The notes under the pieces: model-generated
What the model saw: only the letters and a program-made list of their open reading frames with translations
The model's database searches: none
What the model was told of the DNA's origin: nothing
Program-made: the position numbers and the translations under genes
Shown: piece after piece, positions 25,653 through 33,371 of the stretch
How positions within the stretch are numbered: the first letter of the stretch is position 1
Layout of the letters: every line of letters begins with the position of its first letter
From: Fructobacillus cardui
Lineage (GTDB): Bacteria > Bacillota > Bacilli > Lactobacillales > Lactobacillaceae
Strand: one strand, 5' to 3'
NCBI RefSeq assembly: GCF_023218935.1
Contig: NZ_JAJIAL010000002.1
DNA: 64,000 nt

Positions 25653-26534
25653 TTAAGTCAAACATGAAACCGCTTTAATGATATCACTGCTCGTTAAAAC
25701 TGGCAACGCACCGGCCTGAATCAATTCGTTTGGGCCAACCGACAAGGGTGCATCAATCGGACCAGGAACTGCTAGAACTTGTCGATTTTCTTGTAACGCT
25801 AAATTAGCAGTAATCAGCGACCCGGAATAGTGCTTGGCCTCAATCACTAACGTGGCACTCGAAAGGCCCGCAATAATTCGATTGCGGTCTGGAAAGTGAC
25901 TTCTCAATGGCAAGGACCCTACTGGGTATTCCGACAGCAATAACCCCTGCTGACCAACCTGTTCTTGCAGTAAACGGTGATTTGCTGGATATGCCCGGTC
26001 TAACCCTGTGCCAATGACCGCCACCGGAACACCACCATAATGAAAAGTCGTCTGATGGGCCATCACATCAATCCCTTTGGCTAATCCTGAGACAATGACA
26101 ATCCCTGTCTTAATCACATCCGGCAACAATTGCCGCAAGGCCGTTAATCCATAGGAACTGGCCGCCCTCGCCCCAACTACTGCCAGTGATGTCCAAAGCC
26201 AACGCCCGTAAGTCGCCCTGGTAAAAGAGGACTAATGGTGGTTGATAAATTTCTTTTAGATGCTTTGGTTAATGGTCGTCAAAATAGGTTAACCATTCTC
26301 CCTAGTATATGCCAAGGCCTTATCCAATGACCACTCATAGCTCGCCTGAATCTGCCGATATGGTTGTGACCCAGGCTCCAAACCAAGAACAAGGGCTAAC
26401 GTTAAAAAGGGCCAGGGATAGGGTCCCTGCTCTGGATTGCTTTGTTGATTTAAGGCGGCAATCACTTTAGCCTCCTTGGCCTTACCCACTCCAGGCGTTA
26501 GGTGAAGAGCTAACAAAAATTGCTTTAAATTCAT
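25653..26534 (-). pseudogene. dprA: Broken dprA (DNA processing protein)
   Basis: DprA loads RecA onto incoming single strands during natural transformation. The N-terminal helical domain reads from the ATG at 26534 (AAGGAGG upstream) and stops at 26289. The sequence then continues in a second frame as WLTYFDDH, a TAA at 26269-26271 in place of the usual tyrosine, and PKHLKEIYQPPLVLFYQGDLRAL. Around 26187 the frame shifts again into LAVVGARAASSYGL and runs intact to the end, with VSGLAKGID, GTGLDRAYP, FPDRNRIIAG and SGSLITA. Two frameshifts plus a nonsense codon mean that no full protein can be made. The position upstream of topA is the normal one. Confidence 0.92.
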
Positions 26535-26624
26535 CAAGTTCCTCCTTCCTTTTAGCATCATTAGACGAAAGCAAGGAGGATCAATGATTATTCCAAACCA
26601 AAAAATAGTCTTAGCAACCTCAAT

Positions 26625-26649
26625 AAAAAAAACAGGACCTTAACCCTGT
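26625..26649 (-). terminator. Terminator of the Uup-like ABC-F gene
   Basis: ACAGG-GTTAAGGT-CCTGT followed by eight T; the stop codon of the gene lies in the loop. Confidence 0.75.
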
Positions 26650-28556
26650 CCTTCAACAATTTCACTTAATTCAGCCCAGCGTTCCATCTTGGCATCAAGG
26701 GCATCCGAAACCTCTTGTAATTGGCTTTGAATTTCAGCGACCTTTTGATAATCGGCACCATTGGCGGCCATTTGGTCATTAAAATCCTCCACCTGTGCCT
26801 CCAAATCAGCAATTTCATCCTCAATCTTTTCCCATTCGCGCTTTTCCATATAGGTTAACTTACGCTCTTTAGGCTTTTGGACCGGCGTTACTGGCTTTTC
26901 CGTTTCTGACTTTTCTTTTTTATCCAGACGACCTGCCCCTGCACTCTTTTCACCCGGTAAGACAACCTCATCCAAATAAAGTGAGAACTCGCCATTATAG
27001 CGGTCAACTTGACCATCACCAGACAAATAATAACCGTAATCGGCCACCTTGTCCAAGAAATAACGGTCGTGGGAAACCGTCACGACAGTTCCTGCAAAGC
27101 GAGCCAGGAAGTTCTCAAAAACGGTTAAAGTGCCGATATCCAAATCATTGGTTGGCTCATCCAGCAACAAAACATTTGGCTCTTGCAAAAGAATTTTCAG
27201 TAAATACAATCGGCGTTTTTCACCACCAGATAGTTTACGCACCAAAGTGCCGTGCATAAAGCTTGGGAAGAGAAACTGCTCTAGCAGGTCCTTGGCGGAA
27301 ATAACCTTTCCATCGCGGTCCTTCACACTCGAAGCAACATCCGTTAGGTATTCAATCATCCGTTTATCGGCCGGGATTTCCTCTGTTACCTGCGTGTAAT
27401 AGCCGATTCGCACCGTTTCCCCAATTTCTAATACCCCATCAGTCAATGGCAACCGACCGGCCAAAACATTCAAAAGAGAAGATTTTCCAACCCCATTCGG
27501 TCCGGTGATACCAATTCGGTCGCGCTGACCAAAACGCAATGACAGGTCCTTAAAAATGACCTGATTGCCAAAAGCCAAGGAGGCATGGTCTAAGGTAATT
27601 ACCTTCTTACCCAGACGCTGCTGGCCCAATGACACCTCAACGTCTTGGTCCGTACGCACATTCCCTAGTGAGTCCTCTAACTCAGCGAAGGCCTTTTCCC
27701 GGCCCTTTTGCTTCGTCGTCCGGGCCCGGGCTGATTTCTTCATCCAAACCAGTTCTTTTTCATAAAGCTTTTCGCGCTTATGTTCAGCAGCCGCCTCGTT
27801 TTCCTGGCGAATAGCCTTGCCCTCGACGTAATCTTGGTAATTGCCCGGGTATTCGTAAAGTTTTCCAAAAGAAAGCTCAAAAATTCGATTCGTCACTCGA
27901 TCCAAGAAATAGCGATCATGCGTAACCGTCAATAAGGCACCCTTATACTTGGCCAAATACTGTTCTAACCAGGCAATGGAATCAAAATCTAAGTGGTTGG
28001 TCGGCTCATCTAAAATCAGGAGATCTGGCTCTTGAATCAAAACCTGCGCTAAACCAACCCGCTTTTTTTGGCCGCCAGACAGGTTGGCCACTTTCTGATT
28101 TAAATTCGTTAAATGTAACTGCGTTAAAATAGTCTTAATCTGGGCCTCGATGGTCCAGGCATCATCACGATCCATAGCGGCCTGCGCCTTTTCAAAGCGA
28201 CTTGCTGCTTTTGGATTTTCGGGATCTTGTGCCAAAAAGTCTAAGGATTCCTGGTAAGCTCGAATTGTATGGAAAACTGGTTGGTCGCCAGCATAAATCG
28301 CATCTAGGACCTGCATGTGTCCAGCCAAATCAGGATCTTGTTCCAAGTATCCAACGCGATAATCATTTTGGGTCGAAATTGTCCCATGATCAGCCGGTTG
28401 TTTACCGGAAAGGGCATTTAAAAGGGTCGTTTTCCCAGACCCATTAACCCCAACCAGGCCAACACGGTCACCTTGGGTAATCAAAAAGGAAAGGTCGTCA
28501 AAGAGGACCTTTTCACCGTATACAGACGTTAAATTTTCTACTCTAAATTGTTTCAT
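26640..28556 (-). CDS. ABC-F ATPase, Uup/YfmR type
   Basis: 638 aa protein with two ABC ATPase domains and no membrane segments: first P-loop GVNGSGKTT, signature LSGGQKKRV, Walker B LILDEPTNHLD; second GPNGVGKSS, LSGGEKRRL, LLLDEPTNDLD. The linker carries a basic WMKKSARARTTKQKGREKA stretch and the C-terminus is a charged coiled coil, as in Uup/YfmR. ABC-F proteins act on the ribosome E site, rescuing stalled translation or giving antibiotic resistance; the Uup layout suggests a housekeeping role. The start is the ATG at 28556; TATAAT lies only 7 nt upstream. Confidence 0.9.
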   Translation of the reverse strand: MKQFRVENLTSVYGEKVLFDDLSFLITQGDRVGLVGVNGSGKTTLLNALSGKQPADHGTISTQNDYRVGYLEQDPDLAGHMQVLDAIYAGDQPVFHTIRAYQESLDFLAQDPENPKAASRFEKAQAAMDRDDAWTIEAQIKTILTQLHLTNLNQKVANLSGGQKKRVGLAQVLIQEPDLLILDEPTNHLDFDSIAWLEQYLAKYKGALLTVTHDRYFLDRVTNRIFELSFGKLYEYPGNYQDYVEGKAIRQENEAAAEHKREKLYEKELVWMKKSARARTTKQKGREKAFAELEDSLGNVRTDQDVEVSLGQQRLGKKVITLDHASLAFGNQVIFKDLSLRFGQRDRIGITGPNGVGKSSLLNVLAGRLPLTDGVLEIGETVRIGYYTQVTEEIPADKRMIEYLTDVASSVKDRDGKVISAKDLLEQFLFPSFMHGTLVRKLSGGEKRRLYLLKILLQEPNVLLLDEPTNDLDIGTLTVFENFLARFAGTVVTVSHDRYFLDKVADYGYYLSGDGQVDRYNGEFSLYLDEVVLPGEKSAGAGRLDKKEKSETEKPVTPVQKPKERKLTYMEKREWEKIEDEIADLEAQVEDFNDQMAANGADYQKVAEIQSQLQEVSDALDAKMERWAELSEIVEGQG

Positions 28557-28563
28557 GTCTTCT

Positions 28564-28569
28564 ATTATA
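28564..28569 (-). promoter_or_regulatory. -10 element at the start of the Uup-like gene
   Basis: TATAAT ending 7 nt before the ATG, so a transcript from it would start at or within one or two bases of the start codon. No good -35 is visible. Confidence 0.4.
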
Positions 28570-28643
28570 CTCGAATCAAGGACCCTTTTTCTGGAATATT
28601 CGTGATAAAATAAACAGAAGTATATGAAGAATAGGCCGGATTG

Positions 28644-29522
28644 ATGTTTCATTTAATAAATTGGATTAAACAAAATAAAATCGGAGCCATCATCGTTGGC
28701 GTCTTCACCTTTGCGACCATGATTCTCATCATCTCGCTGGCGCAACAAAACCAACTGACGACTCGTCCAGACCAAGTTCCCTTACGAACGGGTCCGGGAC
28801 TGAATTACAAACAAATCACTAAGTTGAAGGCCGGCACCAAACTGACTGTCGTTGCTAAAAAAAACGGTTGGTGGCAGGTTAAGCGCGATAACAATCAAAA
28901 AGTGGGTTGGGTTGCTTCTTGGATTGCTAATAACACTAAATTGAAGACTGCTACCCAGTTGTCTGAAGCAACCATCGTCTTAGACCCCGGTCACGGTGGT
29001 TCCGATACCGGTGCGATTTCAACGGATGGCAAGCATTATGAAAAAACCTACACCCTGAAAACAGCGTTGGCGACTGAAAAAGTTCTGACGAATGCCGGTG
29101 CGCGGGTCATCATGGTCCGCACCAAGGATGTCGTCGTTCCCCTACTTTACATTCCCCTCAAGGCAGAAAAGTATAACGCCGATGCCCAGATTTCCTTCCA
29201 CTTCGACTCCTCAGAGTCTAATAACAGCGCTTCTGGCGTTTCCCAGTATTATTATAATGACAATTCACAATCACTCGCCCAAGCTTTAAATGGCTCACTG
29301 AATAACCTACCACTTGAAAATCGCGGTTACGAAACGATGCCTTACCTCGTGATTAAAGACGTCACCAGACCCGCCGTCTTACTCGAGAATGGTTTCATTA
29401 ATTCAGACCATGACTTCTCTTACATTCGTCAAAGTTCCTACCAGCAAAAGATTGCTCACGATGTCAAATCAGGTTTGGCTGCCTATCTAAGCAACCTATA
29501 CCCAAACAATAATGGACAATAA
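28644..29522 (+). CDS. N-acetylmuramoyl-L-alanine amidase with SH3 domain
   Basis: 292 aa cell-wall hydrolase that cleaves the amide bond between MurNAc and L-Ala. An N-terminal transmembrane anchor (about residues 14-36) is followed by a bacterial SH3 domain (residues ~48-105, VPLRTGPGLNYKQITKL) and a zinc-dependent Amidase_3 domain with VLDPGHGGSDTG and the downstream glutamate and histidine regions (SFHFDSSE, ENGFIN). Extracellular and membrane-tethered. I use the ATG at 28644; the TTG before it is an alternative. The divergent neighbour is an ABC-F gene, and the gene ends in a strong terminator, so it is alone. Confidence 0.92.
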   Translation: MFHLINWIKQNKIGAIIVGVFTFATMILIISLAQQNQLTTRPDQVPLRTGPGLNYKQITKLKAGTKLTVVAKKNGWWQVKRDNNQKVGWVASWIANNTKLKTATQLSEATIVLDPGHGGSDTGAISTDGKHYEKTYTLKTALATEKVLTNAGARVIMVRTKDVVVPLLYIPLKAEKYNADAQISFHFDSSESNNSASGVSQYYYNDNSQSLAQALNGSLNNLPLENRGYETMPYLVIKDVTRPAVLLENGFINSDHDFSYIRQSSYQQKIAHDVKSGLAAYLSNLYPNNNGQ

Positions 29523-29526
29523 AGCA

Positions 29527-29575
29527 AAGACTCCGCTCTCCCTATCAACCGATAAGGCAAACGGAGTCTTTTTTC
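29527..29575 (+). terminator. Amidase gene terminator
   Basis: AAAGACTCCG paired with CGGAGTCTTT across a 26-nt loop, then a T-run. Confidence 0.85.
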
Positions 29576-29625
29576 TGCCGATAATACTGTCGAACGACTA
29601 GCCAGTAAAACTAAGTTTTGAGCAT

Positions 29626-29685
29626 AAAAAAACAGCACTCCGAAGAGTGCTGGGTAGGTAGATAGATAAACTACCTCAGTTGGTT
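29626..29685 (-). ncRNA. Candidate ~60-nt small RNA
   Basis: A complete transcription unit without a start codon. On the minus strand the predicted +1 is near 29685; the RNA would contain a small hairpin (AGGTAG-9 nt-CTACCT) and end in CAGCACTC-TTCG-GAGTGCTG followed by seven T (29626-29652), an ideal UUCG-capped intrinsic terminator. The upstream gene ends more than 200 nt away and does not need this terminator at such a distance. I do not recognise a known RNA family. It could instead simply be a late terminator for the upstream gene. Confidence 0.5.
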
Positions 29686-29691
29686 AACAAC

Positions 29692-29720
29692 AGTATAACA
29701 TCACAAGCTTTGTTAGGCAA
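29692..29720 (-). promoter_or_regulatory. Promoter of the candidate small RNA
   Basis: TTGCCT-17 nt-TATACT on the minus strand, optimally spaced, about 40 nt before the UUCG terminator hairpin. Confidence 0.55.
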
Positions 29721-29906
29721 ACTTTTATCTCTTAAACGAGTTTTTCTAATCCATGCAGATTTATTTTATATCATAGGCAATCGAGCACTTCTGCATTCAA
29801 CTTTTACAGTTCAATGCATTCTGATTCCCGAAATTATCGACAAGTAGCATCGCACAAATTGTTGAAAAAAATCTAGCCAAACATCAGTTCATAGATACAG
29901 TAACAA

Positions 29907-30800
29907 TTACGCCCAACCTAATTCACTAATCGTACTTTTAATCAACGGTGTCTGCCAATTTTCCCCTAAGGCTAGGGTGACGAGGGCAGATTGAAAAACA
30001 AGCCAAGATTCAATTTGATCCTTCGAAAGGATACCGGTAACCGTTAACACAAGAGCAGTTTCGCCGGCTTGATCAGCCAAACCGGCTAAAATTAATTCAA
30101 AATCAGCTAAGTCAATTTCAGCTAGCCGATCAGCTACAACCTGCAAATTCACCACATCCGGATCCTTGGTCAACAAAGCAGAGAAAGCCGATCGAATTGT
30201 TTCTGGCGTCAAATCATCAATTATTCCCGTTCGAATAACCGGAACAGCCACTTTCTCGGCGACGGCTATGACCTTTTCCTGCAAATTTTCATCCAGTTCC
30301 TCTGGCAAGTAGACTCCGGCAAAGCGGTCCGCTCCGACTTGCAATGCCGTGGCTAAGAAATAAGCCTGGTCAGCTGGCGCTAGTTCTCCCTGACCACCGG
30401 CCTCTTTCGTCGTATAAGCCAGCAAAACCAAGTGATCTCCTGCTGTTTGAAGAGCGTTGTCCACTAATTCCTTTACAATTTGCTGGTGCATAGCCGGCCA
30501 ATTGGATAGAAATTCTTGGTGAGCCCGGTCCAATTCTGCCTTCATTGCGGCTTTTTTCATCGCGGAAGCGTCTCTTTCTTCAATCGCCTGCGCACCACCG
30601 GCCTTAACCTGGTCCCAAATGACTTCTTTGGAAAACTCATCCACAATGGCATCAGCTTGCCAGATAACAGCATCTGGATTCTTCTGGTCTAACGCCTGCT
30701 GGAAGGGCGTAAATTTATCGGCCGGCCCTAATGCCATCGGAACGGCTAAGGCTGACTGGGCAATTGGCTTTTTCTGTTCAAATAATTCTGTAATTTTCAT
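29907..30800 (-). CDS. Unrecognised 297 aa acidic protein
   Basis: I do not recognise this protein. It is soluble by appearance (no signal peptide or membrane helices), acidic, rich in Ala, Asp, Glu, Leu and Gln, and shows alternating beta-strand and helix patterns (for example VVNLQVVADRLAE, ALVLTVTGILS) that would suit an alpha/beta or TIM-barrel-like fold; that is only an impression. Cysteine is absent. The frame is long and has coding character like its neighbours. The ATG at 30800 has no good Shine-Dalgarno and lies 17 nt after a strong inverted repeat. galM is upstream on the same strand. Confidence 0.7.
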   Translation of the reverse strand: MKITELFEQKKPIAQSALAVPMALGPADKFTPFQQALDQKNPDAVIWQADAIVDEFSKEVIWDQVKAGGAQAIEERDASAMKKAAMKAELDRAHQEFLSNWPAMHQQIVKELVDNALQTAGDHLVLLAYTTKEAGGQGELAPADQAYFLATALQVGADRFAGVYLPEELDENLQEKVIAVAEKVAVPVIRTGIIDDLTPETIRSAFSALLTKDPDVVNLQVVADRLAEIDLADFELILAGLADQAGETALVLTVTGILSKDQIESWLVFQSALVTLALGENWQTPLIKSTISELGWA

Positions 30801-30816
30801 AGTCTAATAATCCGAA

Positions 30817-30845
30817 AGCCAGCTGGATGAGCAGCTGGCTTTTTT
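30817..30845 (+). terminator. Hairpin with plus-strand T-run upstream of the unknown gene
   Basis: AGCCAGCTG-6 nt-CAGCTGGCT, a perfect 9-bp stem, followed on the plus strand by TTTTTT. On the minus strand it is followed only by TTTCGG, so it looks like a terminator for plus-strand (antisense) transcription, although no plus-strand gene precedes it. On the minus strand it sits just before the start codon of the unknown gene. Confidence 0.55.
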
Positions 30846-30847
30846 CT

Positions 30848-30958
30848 TTCATTGATTGATTTAAAATATTTTGCTTAAAAGAAATTCATCGATTGATTTA
30901 AAATATTTTGCTTAAAAGAAATTCATCGATTGATTTAAAATATTTTGCTTAAAAGAAA
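30848..30958. repeat. Three tandem copies of a 37-bp unit at the galM 3' end
   Basis: Units at 30848-30884, 30885-30921 and 30922-30958; the last two are identical and the first differs by one base (T for C). A fourth copy begins (TTCATCGA) and runs into galM coding sequence. Each unit contains, on the minus strand, the final galM codons ATGAATTTCTTTTAA and the palindrome AAAATATTTT. The stop codon of galM lies in the rightmost unit. Confidence 0.95.
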
Positions 30959-31824
30959 TTCATCGAGTAGGAACCGTTAAAGGTATCACCCGCTGCAAGG
31001 ACGTTCACACCAAACTTTTCCTTAAAGTTACCGGTGGCATCAACCGTATCGGCAATCCCCCACCAAGGTTCAACGGCAATAAACGGCGCATCCTTCCCGG
31101 CTGGTGTCCAAACACCAACAAACTGGGCATTATCAATCGTCATTTCCATGCCATGCTGGTTCGCTAACCGAGCCAACAAGAAGGTTGTCTTCTGGCGATC
31201 GAGCTTCAAAATAATGGCATCATCATGATAGTCTTCTTGACGCAGACGCAACGGAATATTGGAAGAGAATGGCGTTGGCACATTTGGATTCGAATAAGGT
31301 CCAACCAAACGAATTCGATCGTAAACCTTTTCGGGGGTCACAGACAAATAGTAATCCGAGAATTTACCACCATCAAGTGGGAGGTTAAAGGCTGGATGCC
31401 CTCCAACGGAGAAGAACAGTGAATCGTGACTCGCTGGATTCTTAACCTCGTACTCAACTTTCAATGATGAACCATTCAGGGTAAAGATAACATCAAAAAT
31501 AAAGGCGAACGGATAAATTCGCCGTGTCGATTCGGAATCCTCCAACCGCAAACGAACAGCGTCATCCTGCTCACTGACAATCAAAAAAACCATATTTCGA
31601 GCAAAACCATGCTGGTTCATATAATAAGTTTGACCAGCCAGTTCATACTGATCACCTTGAAGGCGACCAACAATAGGGAAAAGGTTAGGCGCATGCCGAC
31701 CCCAATACATGGGATCCCCATACCAGATATACTCTAGTTCCGCTTCCTTATTCCACGCTGAAATCAGCTCCGCACCATGCTCGCTGATTTGTACCTTTAA
31801 TTTGTCATTCTCCAGAATTATCAT
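30949..31824 (-). CDS. Aldose 1-epimerase family protein (LacX-like)
   Basis: 291 aa protein of the aldose-epimerase (galactose mutarotase-like) superfamily, closest in pattern to the LacX group. Motifs include WGRHAPNLFPIVGRL, MNQHGFARN, FFSVGGHPAFNLPL and FIAVEPWWGIAD; the histidines in QHGFAR and GGHPAF match the catalytic positions of the fold. Probable role: anomer conversion of a sugar or sugar phosphate; substrate unknown. The last codons and stop belong to a tandemly triplicated 37-bp unit. The start has no Shine-Dalgarno, but a well-formed promoter ends 6 nt upstream, which suggests a leaderless mRNA. Confidence 0.9.
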   Translation of the reverse strand: MIILENDKLKVQISEHGAELISAWNKEAELEYIWYGDPMYWGRHAPNLFPIVGRLQGDQYELAGQTYYMNQHGFARNMVFLIVSEQDDAVRLRLEDSESTRRIYPFAFIFDVIFTLNGSSLKVEYEVKNPASHDSLFFSVGGHPAFNLPLDGGKFSDYYLSVTPEKVYDRIRLVGPYSNPNVPTPFSSNIPLRLRQEDYHDDAIILKLDRQKTTFLLARLANQHGMEMTIDNAQFVGVWTPAGKDAPFIAVEPWWGIADTVDATGNFKEKFGVNVLAAGDTFNGSYSMNFF

Positions 31825-31830
31825 AACTTT

Positions 31831-31859
31831 ATTTTACTATCTATTCTTAAGAATGACAA
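31831..31859 (-). promoter_or_regulatory. galM promoter, probably giving a leaderless mRNA
   Basis: TTGTCA-17 nt-TAAAAT on the minus strand; the -10 ends 6 nt before the ATG, so the expected +1 is the A of the start codon. Confidence 0.6.
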
Positions 31860-31902
31860 TTCAATTGGCCCGCACTTTAAAAAAACTGTTGGATAAAAAT
31901 CA

Positions 31903-32847
31903 TTACCCTCTTTTTGTGTGTCCTTCACCCGCTTTTTTGGCCCGTGGAAAGAAATTTTGATACGAATCCTGGAGCATAGCTTTCGAAACATGAGTATAGA
32001 TTTGAGTCGTTGAAAGATTGGCGTGGCCCAATAGTTCCTGAACAGTTCGCATATCTGCTCCTCGGTTTAACAAAGCAGTCGCAAAGCTATGCCGTAGCAT
32101 GTGCGGATGAATCTTACCCGTTAGGGTCGTTTTTTGCATCAACTGGTTGAGAATATAAGTCACACCGGCAGTAGTAATTGGGCCACCATTGGCATTTAAA
32201 AAGACGACATCTTTTTGGTTTAAGCGGTGACTTTTAGCCATTAACATCGGCCGGCAATTGTCTAAATAATCTTCCATGGCTTTCTTGGCATATGAACCAA
32301 AGGGCACAAATCGGTCCTTATTCCCTTTTCCGTGAATCAGTACCAGACGCTGATTTAAATCAATTTGGTCCAATGTCAGTCCCGCAAATTCAGAAACTCG
32401 GGTTCCTGTGGCGAATAAGAATTCCAACAAAGCGGCATCTCGGCGCCAGAGGGGATGGTCATTTTGATCATAAGCAACCTGAAAGAGTTCCAACATCTCA
32501 TTATCATAAAAAAATTCCGGTAAATGTGCCTGGTGCTTCCGCAGTGCTACCCCATCAAAGGGATTATCAACAGCTAAATTCTCACTCACCAAATAAGCAT
32601 AGAAATTTTTCAGACTCGAAACCTTACGGGCAATCGTCGTTCGCGCGAGCATTTGATCATAAAGACTGGCTAAGTAAACTCGAACATCTAAGCTTTTAAT
32701 GCTGGTAAAGCCAGTAAAGCCCCCATTATCGGTCAAATAGTTCACAAATTCGTCAATATCAGTTCGATACGCTTTCACAGTTTGAAGCGAATAACCACGT
32801 TCCGCCTGCAAGTATTGTTGGTATTGTTGTACAGCATTGATTTCCAT
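31903..32847 (-). CDS. Tyrosine recombinase XerC/XerD type
   Basis: 314 aa tyrosine recombinase with an N-terminal SAM-like DNA-binding domain and the full catalytic set: R150 (ATGTRVSE), K174, H249 and R252 (HMLRHSF), H275 (LGHANLSTTQ) and nucleophile Y284. Length and the absence of phage or transposon genes around it suit the chromosome-dimer-resolution XerC/XerD group, probably XerC; which of the pair it is cannot be settled without the other copy. In many Firmicutes xerC follows topA; here it is 9 kb away. The ATG at 32847 has only GGAAAT upstream, with TATAAT 6 nt before it. Confidence 0.9.
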   Translation of the reverse strand: MEINAVQQYQQYLQAERGYSLQTVKAYRTDIDEFVNYLTDNGGFTGFTSIKSLDVRVYLASLYDQMLARTTIARKVSSLKNFYAYLVSENLAVDNPFDGVALRKHQAHLPEFFYDNEMLELFQVAYDQNDHPLWRRDAALLEFLFATGTRVSEFAGLTLDQIDLNQRLVLIHGKGNKDRFVPFGSYAKKAMEDYLDNCRPMLMAKSHRLNQKDVVFLNANGGPITTAGVTYILNQLMQKTTLTGKIHPHMLRHSFATALLNRGADMRTVQELLGHANLSTTQIYTHVSKAMLQDSYQNFFPRAKKAGEGHTKRG

Positions 32848-32853
32848 ATTTCC

Positions 32854-32859
32854 ATTATA
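32854..32859 (-). promoter_or_regulatory. -10 element directly before xerC
   Basis: TATAAT ending 6 nt before the ATG on the minus strand; the -35 region is weak. Start of transcription would be at the start codon. Confidence 0.4.
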
Positions 32860-32986
32860 CAAAGACAAATATTAAGAAGAACTTAAGATAGTTAGGATTC
32901 CACTAACCTTGACCTATGTGACAGTAATTAGACGAATGGCATTGTATAGTAATACTAATTACAGAAACGATACGGAGGATTTCGTC

Positions 32987-33247
32987 ATGAATCTACCAGT
33001 TAATTCGACCAGAAGTTATTTACGCCACATTTTTGGGTTGAAGCGGGTCAAGGTCGATGCCTTCTTCTTGAGCATCCGTGATAACATTTTAAATCACCGT
33101 GACCAACGAGAAGCATGGAAAAACGGGACGACCTTTACACCAACCCACCATGAGGCCAAAGATTTACTCAATAAGCGGGTTGTTGCTGAAAACGACCGCT
33201 ACTCTTATGGTCGACTCGCTCACCATCAACACAATGATTTTAACTAA
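32987..33247 (+). CDS. Small basic protein of unknown function (86 aa)
   Basis: The reading frame is open from 32909, but CGGAGGA with good spacing marks the ATG at 32987 as the start. The 86 aa product is basic and rich in Arg, His and Asn, with no membrane helix, no signal and no cysteine; a central amphipathic stretch (VDAFFLSIRDNILNHRDQREA) is likely helical. It stands alone between divergent xerC and convergent UPF0210 gene, with its own terminator. I recognise no family; it may be lineage-specific. Confidence 0.7.
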   Translation: MNLPVNSTRSYLRHIFGLKRVKVDAFFLSIRDNILNHRDQREAWKNGTTFTPTHHEAKDLLNKRVVAENDRYSYGRLAHHQHNDFN

Positions 33248-33255
33248 TACGCATG

Positions 33256-33285
33256 AAAGGCCCACTGCAAAAGTGGGCCTTTTTT
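33256..33285 (+). terminator. Terminator of the 86 aa gene
   Basis: AAGGCCCACT-GCAAA-AGTGGGCCTT followed by a T-run. Confidence 0.9.
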
Positions 33286-33322
33286 CTTATCATCATTTAC
33301 CATGCCAAATATCAGCACCAGC

Positions 33323-33366
33323 AAAAAAATGAGCCCAAACCAAACCTGGTCAAGGACTCATTTTTT
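33323..33366 (-). terminator. Terminator of the UPF0210 gene
   Basis: TGAGTCC paired with GGGCTCA (G-T pair included) across a long loop, followed by seven T on the minus strand, 6 nt after the stop codon. Confidence 0.7.
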
Positions 33367-33371
33367 CTTTT

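Larger units (their letters stand above)
29576..29906. other. Gene-free region with a candidate small RNA
   Basis: No credible reading frame is present on either strand. It holds the candidate small-RNA unit at 29626-29720 and, at 29793-29817, an imperfect hairpin (GCATTCAACT-5 nt-AGTTCAATGC, one mismatch). The rest is AT-rich without recognised features. No clear terminator for the unknown gene at 29907 was found. Confidence 0.6.

Noticed and set aside
26289..26561. Separate small gene encoding a 90 aa protein
   Set aside because: It is the N-terminal helical domain of the broken dprA; its continuation is seen in the other two frames up to topA.
29576..29906. Type I toxin-antitoxin (Fst/par-like) locus
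   Set aside because: Only one RNA unit is seen; neither strand encodes a short hydrophobic peptide with a ribosome site, and the terminator is not bidirectional.
30848..30958. CRISPR-like array
   Set aside because: The 37-bp units are directly adjacent without spacers, include the galM stop and are not followed by cas genes.
31903..32847. Integrase marking a mobile element
   Set aside because: No attachment repeats, phage or conjugation genes nearby, and the protein has the length and motifs of chromosomal XerC/XerD.
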